The position numbers and the translations under genes are program-made. The notes beneath the pieces are model-generated. The model was not told the origin of the DNA. It did not search any database and worked only from the letters and a program-made list of their open reading frames with translations. This document shows positions 1 through 17,200 of a stretch of 64,000 bases of DNA, piece after piece. The stretch lies in NCBI GenBank assembly GCA_009746045.1, contig RPFO01000253.1, positions 2,058,888-2,122,887 on the forward strand, read 5' to 3'. Position 1 is the stretch's first letter, and every line of letters starts with the position of its first letter. Origin of the DNA: Mesostigma viride. Lineage: Eukaryota > Streptophyta > Mesostigmatophyceae > Mesostigmatales > Mesostigmataceae.

Positions 1-4030
<4,030 letters not shown>

Positions 4031-5284
4031 TGTAAGGACTACTGATTGTGAATGCTAGTTTTTAGCAAGAAGAAGCACAATTCAAGGATAGTTCCATGGA
4101 TCCCGACGCCCTGGAATTGTTTAAGTGTGCTGCGTTTTACAAACTTACACGGTTTTTCCGCGAGACTATTCACAATGACATTCTAGGGGTAACTGTTACA
4201 ACAGCATACAGCAAATGCATTTAATGAGCTCGGCAGCCATAGCTGACCTGGGCTTGCTCATTCGTGAGCAGTTCACAAAACATCATTTTCCGGTGAAATG
4301 GGTGTTTTTTTATTTCCATATACCAGTTAAGTTAACCCAGGTCCACAAAAACACTACGTGAAATGGGGGTCAATCGACGTCATGTGTCCCAAGTCAAACG
4401 TAAGTGGCTTGAATACCAGGTATACCAGGAAAGATCTGTGACGTGGAGCGACTCAGCGCGCGCACAGAATCACCTACCACATGGCATGGCCAATGGTAGC
4501 GACCTTCTAAACCAAGTGTCCTTTCGATACTCGATATGAGGACGGACATCGCCGTCATATGCGCTGTTTCTACAGCGGCTTGGTTCAGTTCGTAGCCTTT
4601 ACCATCTCCATGATCCAAGGAATCGCACGCGGGAAAAGCCAAGCATTGGCACTTGGCCTCTCGGTTATAGCTATTTCCGCAAAGAGTTGCCAATGTACGA
4701 GCGTCAGGCATTCAAGAGTGCTCTGGCCGCCACGTGGCCGTGCGAGGTTGCGAGTTATAGTGCGGTTGCTAAAGAGAGGATGACAATTTCCAAGGTAAAA
4801 TTAATGGAGTCACACATCTAGTGTAGGCTGTAACGACATCCATAAATCATAATATAATATATCTTGGTTCAACAGCGGATTATCCTATCTATATATCACA
4901 TAACTTCGCTCCATGTCATTCACAAATACTATTCCCCGCTACCTGACTTTGAACCTAGGGCTCGTATTGTCAGGAGCAGCTTCTGCTCGCTCTGGGTCAG
5001 CAAATTCCTAGTAGTTCGCGCTTCTATCGTTACCAAGCAAAGCTACACGACGAAAAAAGATCCAATAATTTTATGAATTGCCCGCTTAGTGGAGCATTAT
5101 TGTGAAGGCCCAAATATCGTTCAAGGGTTTTCTGTATTTGCCCACAACCTCGGAAACACGCGCGTGCAGGTTTGGTGGTCCATCCGCCTGGTGAATGTTC
5201 CATTTTCATCCTATCCTGCCATAGCCAGTTTACCGCGGCTATGGAATTCGCGGTAGCAGCCCCGTCAACGTACGCCATGCGCGG
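4031..5284. promoter_or_regulatory. Shared upstream region between divergent CNNM and oligopeptidase B genes
   Basis: About 1.25 kb separates the ATG of CNNM (minus, 4030) from the ATG of the peptidase (plus, 5285), so both promoters should lie here. The only ORFs are short and lack motifs or splice context. I cannot identify a TATA box or defined operator with confidence. A short upstream ORF at 5241-5288 is listed separately. Confidence 0.5.
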
Positions 5285-5288
5285 ATGA
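5241..5288 (+). promoter_or_regulatory. Upstream ORF whose stop overlaps the oligopeptidase B start codon
   Basis: ATG at 5241 opens a 15-codon frame that ends in TGA at 5286-5288. This TGA overlaps the main ATG at 5285 in an ATGA. A second in-frame ATG at 5277 gives a minimal frame of three codons plus stop. If both lie in the 5' UTR they could attenuate translation or support reinitiation. The transcript start is unknown. Confidence 0.35.
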
Positions 5289-8200
5289 AGGCGCTGTCAC
5301 TTTGCCGGATCCTGCTGCCATGGGGCGCAGCTGCTCCGGCACAAGCCCGCTGTATCTCGCTGCCCACGCGGGAGTGCTTAGACAGCCGCCTGCTTGCCAC
5401 CCATGGCACACTGCGGGCTTATTATCGCTTGCATGAACATCCGCCTTCCCGAAAATTTAAGTCTACGAGCAGCAGTTCGCCCTCGCCTCCGCGTATTCCC
5501 CAGACGCCCGAGCCCGTCACCCTGCACGGCGTGCGCTGGCGAGATGAATATTCCTGGATGGAGGACAGGGAGGATCCGAACGTGATAGCCCATTTGCAGG
5601 CGGAGACGGCTCATTTCTGGGAGTTCATGCGCTCGTGTGGCGCAGCGCGGCTTTCGGGGCAGCTCTACAAGGCAATGCGCGCGCACCTGCAGCCGATTAT
5701 CAGGGGCAACATTTACCCGGAAAGGTAACGAAATGCTAATTCTAGGAATGGCCAGTAATTACCGACTCCATAATCTAGGGGGGGCAACATTTACCCGGAC
5801 AGGTAAGGGAGAGCTAAGTCTTGGAGTGGCCAGTATTTATCGCCTCGATAATCTCTCGAGGCTGTCGCCACGGAAGTGGGGTCTGGAAGTGGGCCAGGGT
5901 AGCCACCTCGTGCACGAGAGGTTGTCTAAGTGGTTGGTTGAGAGGTTGGTTGAAAGGCTGGTTGAGAGGTTGGTTGAGGTTGATTGAGAGGTTGATTGAG
6001 AGGTTGATTGAGAGGTTGGTTGAGAGGTTGGTTGAGAGGTTGGTTGAGAGGTTGATTGAGAGGTTTATTGAGAGATTAATTAATGCTGGCAGGGGCAATC
6101 TTTTGATACTTGATGGTGTTTGGCGCTCCCACAGGCTACCTGAAGCGCGTAGTTGTTGCACACTTACTTCTTGCACCTCACTCACAAGCATTCACTACTT
6201 GCACCTCATTCACAAGCATGGACTACGTGCACCTCAGACGCCTTATTAGTGGTTAACTGAGCAGACATTTGATTCATTGTATAAGGGTGTAAATCCCGCA
6301 GTGCCAACTTTTTGCCTGCGCTGTCTTCGTCAGCAGCACCTCCCTCTGCTTTTCCCAACCACCACTGTCCACAAGCGCTTGCCACCACTTCCACTGCGAC
6401 TATCCGGCCTATGTGTATAAACGTGACATTGATCATTGTGTGGGATGAGCATGGAATGGGCAGGTTCGTATGATGTGGTACCCTGATGAGCGGGTGCATG
6501 GGATGGGCAGGTGCATTTGATGAGCAGGTGCATGGGATGGGCAGGTGCACGGGATGGGGTACCATTATGGTCTGCATGGACAGCCAAAGAGTGTTCTGAG
6601 TTTGTGTTGACGACACCCTATGGAACAAAGGCTGCGCACGCGGCTGGCACTTACTTCCGCCCGCCCACCATCCACGCTTTTGTCATGTTTGCCCCATTTC
6701 CTCTGCCTTTGGGCTGCTTATGCTATGGTGCTCCCTCCGCACTCGGCACTGCCTCATTATACACTATATACTGAGGGGGGTGAGAAGGGCCAGTCGGCCC
6801 GTGACGGTTGCCAGCATCTTGAAGCACGTCCGAAGCCCAGTGACCCCTGAGCCAGGGTTGGCTAGGGTGTGGAAGGGCCAGTCGGCCCGCGACGTGTGTC
6901 AGATAGTAGCAAGTCTAATAAACTCGAATATTTCATCACTCAATGATCATCAGTCAAGGAGGGTTCCCCGGTACCCTACAAGCCCTCCACTCAATAGGGG
7001 ATTAGGGGTTATTTATCGAGGGGTATTAAACTTTCATTTGTCACTCCTTTGGTCACATTCCTTGTCTGCCTCCATCCCTCATTCGCTCCCCTCCCCGTTA
7101 CTTGGTCCCATTTGCTCCCCATCCCTCCAGGTCGGGTGACTTCCTCTATTACAGCGTCGAGGGCACCGGCAACTTCCCTGTCTTGTGCCGACGCCACGCT
7201 CCGCGACCGCTGCTGCCGGCACCGGCCACCTCCAGCGGGAGGCAGCACGTCTCCATGGCTGCTGCAGTGGCAGGAAAAGGTCTCTCGGGGGCGGATGCAA
7301 GCAACGAGGCAGCTGGGAGAGAAGATTTGATCAATACTGGCAGGGAGCATTTGAATCCTGGTGTCAGGAAAGTTTCCAATCAACCTGGCAGGGAACGTGT
7401 CAATGTGGACAGAACGGCGGGTGACGAGCTGGTTGTGTTGGACCCAAACGGGCTCTCGGAGATGTCCGAAGACGGTACGTGCTATTTTTAGGATGCTATG
7501 CGCATGTCGTGTCGTGCACACTGCCTAGCGTGAATGCCGACAGGATTATCCCTGGGCTTGCTCGGATATGTTTGAGGAGATACGTGCGTGTTGTATCATC
7601 CATGCTGCCTGTATCATGTACGCGGTTCCTTTTTTAAGATGTCCTGGTCTGAGTGGCACTATGCCGCCTTCCTTAGCGGCACTGTCCCATACAGTTTTGG
7701 TTACTCTTGGTTTGCTTGTGAGGACATCCTAACTGTTTGCGGTGGTTTCGCAGTGATACGGTTTCCCACATTGACACCACTGGCATGCATGCATGCCGCC
7801 AGAGAGGAAAGGGAGGGGTATCCTTGCGTACCCTTTGGTCTTGGGTGCATGTGCTGTGACGCGAGTGGGCATGTGCACACTTCCAAGGCATCCATAGCCA
7901 TTCCATAGCCTAATCCCTATCTAATGCATAGTATAATATTGACTACTTATGTTGTCACACCTTGGACCGCAGCCGTGTTGCCGTGCATGTGTCGCCGGGC
8001 TGCGCCATGTCCTGCCTCCTGACTGGCTATAATCTATCTTGCTTCATCCCACCTGGCTGCATCACCCTGGTCGACTCTTTCCTGGCGTTGTCTTACCTGG
8101 CTTTATCTTGCGTGGCTACATCCTGCTTTGTTTTTCACTATCAGGCTTTATTCAACCTGGCCATGCCTTACCTGATATATACTACTCATACACTCCACCA

Positions 8201-11200
8201 CACACTACACTCAACACAATATATTACTATGTGCGCTATAATGACCACTCTATGCACTGTAATAATCTGCTGCAGGCTACGTGCATGTGGGCCGTTGCGA
8301 GGTGTCTCCCGACCACCAACTCGTCGCGTTCACCCTGGACACCACGCCCAGGGAGCTCTTCTCAGCCTATGTACGCCAGGTATCTACCGGTAAGCCTTGC
8401 CAGCACCCTGGGCTTCCCGCACTCCAGGTGTTTGTTGTGGCACCTGTTGGGCCATGTTTTGCCGCGTGGGACAGTGGGATGTTTGCCAGCAGTCACCGTA
8501 GGTGGCAACTCTCAAGAAATCGAAACGGCCTACAACGATATACAACGATATCAACTGTTTCTCGACCTAGTGCATCCTGTCCTGTTCCTTTTCTTGCACT
8601 TTATTTACATAGAACTTTTATGGCGAGCTTTTTTTTTGTTCTGCTGGATCCTCTCCTGAGCTTGAAGTTGGCGCTCTGGTTTCCCTCCTGTGGTTGAAGT
8701 TGGCGCTCTAGTTTCTTTCGTGTGCTCGAAGTTGGGGTTTGCTCTGGCGTCGGTGGGCCCTATGCTACTTAGGTCCGCCATTGGGCACACGGTCACGTGG
8801 ACCAGCTACGTCTCGAGTCTGCCTGAACCCGGTGATGATGCAAGAATCGCAAGGCCTTGGATGCCTCCAAGCATGATGTAGCACGAGGTTGCACAGACCT
8901 GCCATTTCGTGTGTGGTTTGGTGTCCCACGCATCTCTGGAACATGGTCCATCGCGCATCTCTGGAACATGGTCCATCACGCATCTCTGGAACATGGTCCA
9001 TCACGCATCTCTGGAACATGGTCCATCATGCATCTCTGGACTATAGTGCGCAGCCAGGACGTTGAGTCGATTGGGGCAGTTTCTGAGCGGCGACTACATC
9101 GGGAACATGCTGCATTGAAGAGGATGTTGTGTGGCGTGAAAAGAAGCCGTGTTGTGTAGTACATCTTTAAAACCAATTTGATGACCGCAATCCTCTAGGT
9201 ATGTCCTAGAACAGGGTTATCAGGGCATCAACTTTGATGGTTTTTTGCATCCAGAATGGACAGTCACACATTTACCAACTACACATGTGGGAAGGTCACA
9301 AAATATTAGTAGAATAAGGTTTTTCCCAATCTGGGAACGGCCATTTTCTCCACCCCTGATAAGCCCATTTCTATTTTTCGACTGACTTGAGAGGGGGTTT
9401 CTTCGGCAAGCTGCCTCGACAGTAGGTTAGCATGTGGTACATGCAGTTGGTACTTTGGAAGAGAGGGCTCCTGTCGCTGGGGTATGATACGACTAGCGCG
9501 ATGTGCCTCAAGTTCTTACATGACTAGCGCGATGTGCCTCGAGGTCTTACACGACTAGAATGATGCTCCTACAGGGAGCCTCTACAAGGCGGGGTTGTCT
9601 GTATGATGATCATCAGCACATGTCAGCTATCATGTGCACGTGTCGATGACAGGTTGGCACGATGCTTATTCTATCATCTAATTTGGCACCATGCCCGCTC
9701 TCATGTTATTGCATCCCTGCATCCCCTTTTGAACTCATAACCCAACCTAATCGGGTGCCAGGCGACATCATGGGCGGGGATGACGTGATCGCTGACGTCG
9801 TGGGCATCTGCTGGGTGGCCGAGGATGAAAAGTACTTGGGCCCGCGGCGCCTCCTGTACACATCTCTCGACACACAGGCGCATCGGCCGTCGCGCGTCAT
9901 GCTGCGGACACTTGGCACACCGCGCTCGCAGGTGAGGCGCTCACAGGTGTATTGCTTGCACTGAGTAAACTGAGATAGAGAGTCCTATGGATAGCCTGCC
10001 AGATGGGCTATTCTAGGGCTAGCGGCATGGGCCAGACTGAGCTGTGGACCGGGCCACGCAAACATGGTGAAGCCCTGAATCATATACGGGCCTCCCACCC
10101 ACGCTTGCCTATCCACACAACCCACCATCTACCCACCCGTGCAAGATCCAGTGCTGAGTCCTTTGGTATTAATACTCCATTTTTGGTTTCATTCAATCCA
10201 AGCCTGTCCTCTGCCATTGTATCTGTCATTTTACTGGGGTGCGGCACGCCCTGGGTGCCCTCCCTTTGTTTTTTGTCTTCCTGTCCTTCCCTGATCATCC
10301 CTCCCTTGTGACCCTTGCGTGTGATTCTGCCCTCCGGGTCACCCCCTCCTTGTATCTCCTTTGTTTCTTTCTCCCTCATTTTTCCTCCTCGCTCCGCCCT
10401 TGCCACCAGTTCTCTCTTCTTTTTCTTTCCTTCTTGCCCATCCCTTCTCGGTCCCCCTTTGTCCCTCCATTGTTGTGTTCCCCCGTCCCTGTCACCTCTC
10501 TCTGCTCCCCCCCCCATGTGCTCACCCTCTGCTCTTTTCCTCCCTCCCTCCCTCCCTCCCTCCCTCCCTCCCTCCCTCCCTCCCTTCCTCCTCCCTCCCT
10601 CCCCCTCCTCCTCCCTCCCTCCTCCCTCCTCCCTCCCTCCCTCCCTCCCTCCCTCCTCCCTCCCTCCCTCCCTCCTCCCTCCCTCCCTCCTCCCTCCCTC
10701 CCTCCTCCCTCCCTCCCTCCCTCCCTCCCTCCCTCCTCCCTCCTCCCTCCCTCCCTCCCTCCCTCCCTCCCTCCCTCCCTCCCTCCCTCCCTCCTCCCTC
10801 CTCCCTCCCTCCTCCCTCCCTCCCTCCCTCCCTCCTCCCTCCCTCCCTCCCTCCCTCCCTCCCTCCCTCCCTCCCTCCCTCCCTCCTCCCTCCCTCCCTC
10901 CCTCCTCCCTCCCTCCCTCCCTCCCTCCCTCCCTCCCTCCCTCCCTCCCTCCCTCCTCCCTCCCTCCCTCCCTGCCTCCCTCCCTCCCTCCCATGTCTCT
11001 GTACCCTCCATTGCTTCACCTGTGCAGGACGTGGAGCTTCTCCACGAGGACGATGGCGCCTTCTTCGTGGACGTGAGCCGCTCCAAGGACTGGGCCCTGA
11101 ACATGCTTAACAGCAACAGCAAGACCAGCTCCGAGGTGTGGCTGCTGGCGCCCGCACGCGAGGGAAACACGCAAGGGGAGCCAAAGGGAGACGCTGGGGA

Positions 11201-14200
11201 GGGACACACAGGACAGCTACGGAGGGAATTGAGGGGACACACACAAGGGGAAGGAATGGGGCAGCCGCGAGATGAAGAGAATGGAAACAGATTAGTGCCC
11301 GAACGGAGGGACTCACAAGGGGGATGGGAACCAAGGGGAAAGCTGCAACGGGAGCCGATTGCAACCCAAGGGCCCAAACCCATGCCAGCCAATGACTGCA
11401 GACTCATGCCAGTCCATTGGCACGGTCCCGATGGAAATGGTGTAGGTGCGACGGCTGTACCTCCGGCCATGGGGCTCCCAGGCCTGACCCTGACCCTGGT
11501 CCAGCCGCGGCGCGAAGGGCTGCGTTATTTCGTGGAGCATCACGCCGGGTGGCTGTACATACTGACAAATTGGGTGCCTCCCCCAAGGGGTGACATAAAT
11601 GGTAGCAGTAACGGTGACAGCAAGGAGGGCACCCGGGCGCCCCTGACCCACAGCAATGATGCCCCGGATGTTGCTCAACCCTGTCACAGTGCAAGGGAGT
11701 CTGGAAAGAATGTGGGAGAGAAATCGGGCTGGGAAGATATGGGGGGCGAGGGTTTTGTATTCGGTTCGGGGTCGAGGGAGGGTCCGTCCTTCCGGCTGCA
11801 CGTCGGTGACGTCGGCACCAGTTTCCGGGTTGTCCGTGCCCCCCTTGCCACGCCGGGAGCGTCCCATTGGGAGGTATGGCCAGGGATGACCAAGAGATCC
11901 CACGGGACGTTTATGTCTTTTTTTTTTCACGTGGATAACCGAACTTGCCTCGCAAGTGGCATCGGGCAGCACTGGATGTTTGTCAGGGGAGTCGTCATTT
12001 ATCAGGCTATCTGGGTATGAAACTATGTGGGTGTAAAACTGTTTCACATATTGGAAATGGCGCCGTCTGCCGCGCATGCAGGAGTCTCCTCTGATCCTGT
12101 AAGTGGCTACCAGGAGGGGTGGTTGCCTTGCACAGTGTCACCCATGGCTGCAGGTGCTTGGTTATACCCCCAGCTGCGTTTTTTCCTTGACCTCCACCTA
12201 TCAGCTTTGTCTTTCCTAAACATCCAAATAGTCCTCCGTGAATGCCCAGGGATGCCTGCAACTGTACGAGTCCATTCTTTGGCTTCCTTGCGTAGTTACC
12301 CTGAGACATCCCCCTCCCCGCATTCCTCGCTCCCCTTTCCCTCCTCCCACCTCCGCCTGCCCACCTGCCCACCCTTCCCTATGCAGTTTTGTGCAGATTG
12401 GGCTGCTGTCCTGTCGATCCCCGCTTCTGTCCCCAAATTCCGCTGAAACAGCCACCCACACATGCGCTTTATCTTGCCCTGAGCCACATACCAACCGCCA
12501 CTGTTAGCCACATAACAACCCGTGGTCTGCCTGTTGGTGGCCTGCCGGTCGCCGACCGGTTGCCTGCTGGTTGCCTGCTGGTTGCCTGCTGGTTGCCTGC
12601 TGGTTGCCTGCTGGTTGCCTGCTGGTTGCCTGCTGGTTGCCTGCTGGTTGCCTGCTGGTTGCCTGCTGGTTGCCTGCTGGTTGCCTGCTGGTTGCCTGCT
12701 GGTTGCCTGCTGGTTGCCTGCTGGTTGCTGGCTGGTTGCCTGCTTGGACCGGTTGGCTTGCCTGCTCGCGTGCCCCCAGGAGGTGGTCCCTGCACGCCCT
12801 GGCGTGGTGCTGGAGGACCTGGACATGTTTCAGGGACACGCGGTGCTGAGGGAGAGGGCGGGGGGCATGCCCCGCCTCACCGTCATGCCCATGCCGCCGC
12901 CTGCGCTGGTAAGATTGTCAAACAAGATTGACAGGCCAAGTTGTTGCTGGCAGCGGTCACCTCTCTCACGTCATGGAGGTGTCACGCTTGTTTGAACTCT
13001 GGTGCCGCTCGCATGGTAGTGCCATAACAGCCTCTTGTTCTTGAGCAAGGTGGCAAATTACAAGCAGAAGAATCGTAGCTAGCGGCAGCTATGTAGCGAC
13101 TTGTGCTACCGACGCGAGGTACAGAGTCAGCGCTATGGAGGAGTCTGAGCGGAGGATCTTTCTACAAGTAGTACACACAAATAATAATAATAATAATAAT
13201 AATAATGATAATAATAATAATGATAGTATAATGCTAGTCCACGTGAGTATTTACCATGGGGGTACATACAAGGCGCTGCTGTCTGCTGTCCCCGGGGATC
13301 TTTCCCTGGCGCCATTCAGCTCATCTGTACTCGGTTCTTCTCAGGTCACTCGCATGCTCACATTGATGGAACATAGACGAGGCGAATTTTCGATGTTCCT
13401 TGCTCATCGTTCTATTCGAACGCTGGCACTTTGTGCAGGGTGAGGCTCTGCTGCCTTATCTGAAGACCGCCCGCATGCCTTTCTCGGGGGGCGATGATGG
13501 CGATGACGGTAACAAAGAGACATCAACGCCACTGTCGCTGCAACCGGGCGCGAACGTCTGGTCGGACACCAAGCTCTACCGGTTCGAAGTCTCGTCACCG
13601 GTGGTAGGCCCTTGTTGTCTTTCCCCTGGCTGCCCCCTTGCTGCCATCTGGCCTTGTTCGGGGCTGGGCGAATGCCATGGAATACCACATCTCAGCTTGA
13701 GTTACTAGGAATACTGCTTCTGAGTTTTTGTTACGCCGACTCCGTTTGCACGCACATGCGTGTGACACCTGAGGTATTGGATTGCACATGCCATGGACCG
13801 TGTTCGTGCTGCTTATGGCCCTGTGTGTGCCGATTGCAACTGGCTGCATGAACCCACTGTGTACTTCCATACCCAGCAGATTGTTTTACTTTGTTGCCTA
13901 TTTAATCCTGTATTTTATATTTTTGCTTTCGTTTGTTTACATTGGCTTGCTTGCTGGTCCCAGGCCCCTCCGCGGGCGTTCGACCTCCATCTGGACACTG
14001 GCGAGTGCACGCCGTGCGCGACCCTGGACGAGATTACCGCTGGCGCCAGTCACGCCGTCAGTGACAAGTCCCCACGTAATAATGCTACCGCCCATCCCGA
14101 ACAGAGCCAGGCATCGATCGCGCCCACGGAATCGGCGGCATTTGTCGACGACGCATCGAAGGGGGACTTGAAAGGCAATGCATTTCATGGGACCACAATG

Positions 14201-17200
14201 GGTAATCCTGCGTCCAATGGGACTGCTAGGGATCAGCACCAAGCAGATCATACAAGCAGTCGGAAGAGCTTACCCAAGGGCACCCCAAGTTCCATCCCAG
14301 GCTCGTCCCCAGACACCGCCACCTCATCGGCGCCGCGACAGCAGCATCTGTACATGTGCCGCGTCGTGCAGTGCCCTGCGCTGGATGGGGCCAGCATCCC
14401 GATGACTTTGGTGCATGCCAGGGACATGAATCTCGATGGCAACAACCCGGTGGTGCTCAGCGCTTACGGCGCGTATGGAGAGGTGCGTGTTATATGAGGC
14501 GGGACATGGAGGGTGCGTGTTATATGAGGCGGCGTATGGAGAGGTGCGTGTTATATGAGGCGTGACATAGAGGGTGCGTGTTATATGAGGCGGGAAATAG
14601 AGGCTCATATGAGGCAGGTCATAGAGGGTGCGTGTTCTATGAGGCGGGACATGGAGGTACGTATCATCCAAGGCGATGGAGTGGTGGGTTCCACTCACCT
14701 GATGAGAAGAAGGTGCCCTTGGGGAGGTGGAGGTGGATGGAACGTTTTTTTTTAGGGGGAGGGAAAGGTGGGCAGAGCTGGGATTCGGGGGAAGGTGGAG
14801 GTGGATGGAACTGGGTTCTTGGGAGGGTAAGCTGGGGAGGGGGGGGGGGGGGGGTAAATGGCCGGTGGGTCCTCACCGACTTGTTTTGTGCGACTTGGGA
14901 TGATGTTGTGTTTCTCAATTGCTTACCACAGCCGTATTTCAAGGTCTAGGCGTTTGTCCACCTCATGTGTTAAGAAGATTCATTCGTCTTTTGGGAGGGG
15001 ACTTATTTTCTAGCATACTTCCGGCATTTCTGAATCTGCTTCTGTAGCATAGTGTCAGCGGATGGAGGACAAGTGTCTCACGGACACGGAGTGATCCCGT
15101 ATGGGTTTTGGTGTGGGGATCAGAGCGGCTGGGGTTTGCGCTCGGTTTTGTGCAGGTTGCAAACAGCGTCGTCTTGTCTATTGCTTGCTGGGGGAAGGGC
15201 TTTTTTTTTTTGGCCAACTTTTAGCTGTGACATGACTTCCTTTGCTCCTGATATAGGGAAATCGGTTTGGTGCGAGGTGACTTCATACTTCTCTTCCCGC
15301 TTTCTTCACCCCCTCGCCACATGTGTTGCTTGTATGCAGATCATGGATGTTGGATATGACGTCTCCCGACTCCCACTGTTGGAGCAGGGCTGGGTGTTCG
15401 CTTTTCCCCACGTCAGGTATGGTTCTGCATGTCCCTTTTGTGGCTGGCTTGCCTTTTGGGAGCTTTCCTGCCTGTTGTGTGGCTCGTTCAGGTACCGCCC
15501 AGACAACCATATTGGTCTAAGCACGAGCATGTGAGGAGCGGCAAAAGTACTTATCCTGGCGACACCGCATAGAGCCTGACTCTCTGCGCTTTCCATGTGC
15601 ATGTTCCATGTGTGAGTGGCAAGAAATATCTACGGTAAATCAGTTAGTTAACCTTTTCCCAGAAAGCTGGTGCGCCAGTGCCCCAGGTGTCCTGGTCCCA
15701 GAGGCGGCAACGTTAGAGCCGCAGGATCCACCGGAGCCCGAGTCTGCGACACAACGTCATGGGGTGCTCCTGCATGCCATGGCACTCTGCCCCTTCAGTT
15801 TTCTGACCATGCCTTAAGCTTACTTGCGGCGATGCCACCTGGCTAATTATCAACAATGTCCTGGCTCTGATGTTCAGGGGTGGCGGTGAGCTGGGCCCGA
15901 CATGGCACGCGGCTGCCATCCGCCACCAGAAGCCACGCTCCTGCACCGACTACATCGCGTGCGCCGAGTACCTGGTGCGCGCGGGCATATCGCGAAGGGG
16001 GTTGCTCACGGGCCACGCGCACAGCGCTGGGGGCCTCCTGCTGGCTGCCGTCATCAACATGCGCCCCGACCTGCTGACTGCTGCGGTGGCCCGGGTATGA
16101 CTTGAACGTCTATGTATCATCTCTCGATGTTTTCAAATCTAACAGCTGCATTCAAGCAGAGCTAACGGATGCATGTATTTTTGCATTTTGCATGTTTTAC
16201 TCGTGCTTTTTGACTGCTTAATGGACGCGGTGGCGTGGGTGTGCCCTCATCGCTTGGCTTTCAGTTCGTATCTTGTTTGACATTCTGTGGATCTTGTCGT
16301 TGCCCTAGTACGTGTTCAATGTGATGCACGTTCAATGCCTATGAATGTGTGGCGGCCACATCATGCGCGCTGCTCAGGTGCTCATTGAACACTTATCACC
16401 AATCGCCAGTAGCATAGGTGATAACTGCACAGCTATCAGGAGCCATGGAACATGGCATGCAGGGGCCAGGAGATCCGTTCACAAATCTGATGGCGGGTAT
16501 TAGCTGTGGCTTAAATAAAGCATTCTTCTTCGCACCATGGGTGGATGGCTGGGTGTTCTCACTGTGCACAGGGAGTTGCCCCAAGCTACCGTGCAGATTT
16601 GCCTGTTAGTAGGGCTGGCTTGAATAACCCCCTTGTCTTGGATTCACGAACTGCTGTCTGGGGTTTCGCGTCAACCTCTTCACACCCATCCCCCTCGTTC
16701 GTCCCCGATCCCCCCATCCATCCCGGTGTGCTGGGGGTTGGCCCGTGCGTTTGCTTCCCTCGATGGCCTCCCACCCTGCCAGGTGCCCTTTGTGGACGTG
16801 CTGGGAGCGATGATGGACCCCCACCTGCCGCTGACGGCGCACGAAGTCGACGAGTGGGGCGACCCGGGCAATGCGGACGACTTCCAAGCGATGCGGTCCT
16901 ATTCGCCGTATGACAACATCCGGCGCGCCGAATACCCCGCCATATTCGCCACGTGCAGTCTGGACGACACCAGGTAATGTTGAACCTGTGTGCTCTAGTA
17001 TGTTCTATGTTCTCTGCTAATTACATACTACTACTTAGTAGTAGCTAATCAACTGATTCTACGGTGATGGCAAATGAGCGGCATTGCCCTAGTCTGCGGG
17101 ATGACTCCAGGTATCAGTTGCCCTCAACCAGGTATGCCGCAAGCTGTCAATTGATCATATAATAGTAGTACCGCAGGGCCAATGCTATCGGCCGTATCAG

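Noticed and set aside
4394-4711. 105-codon minus-strand ORF between CNNM and the peptidase
   Set aside because: No motif, no splice support and random-looking composition. It lies in the presumed divergent promoter region.
10239-11027. Leading part of a 593-codon plus-strand frame ending in peptidase exon 5
   Set aside because: Only 11028 onward is exon. The earlier part crosses the CCCT repeat and intron and has no homology-like content.
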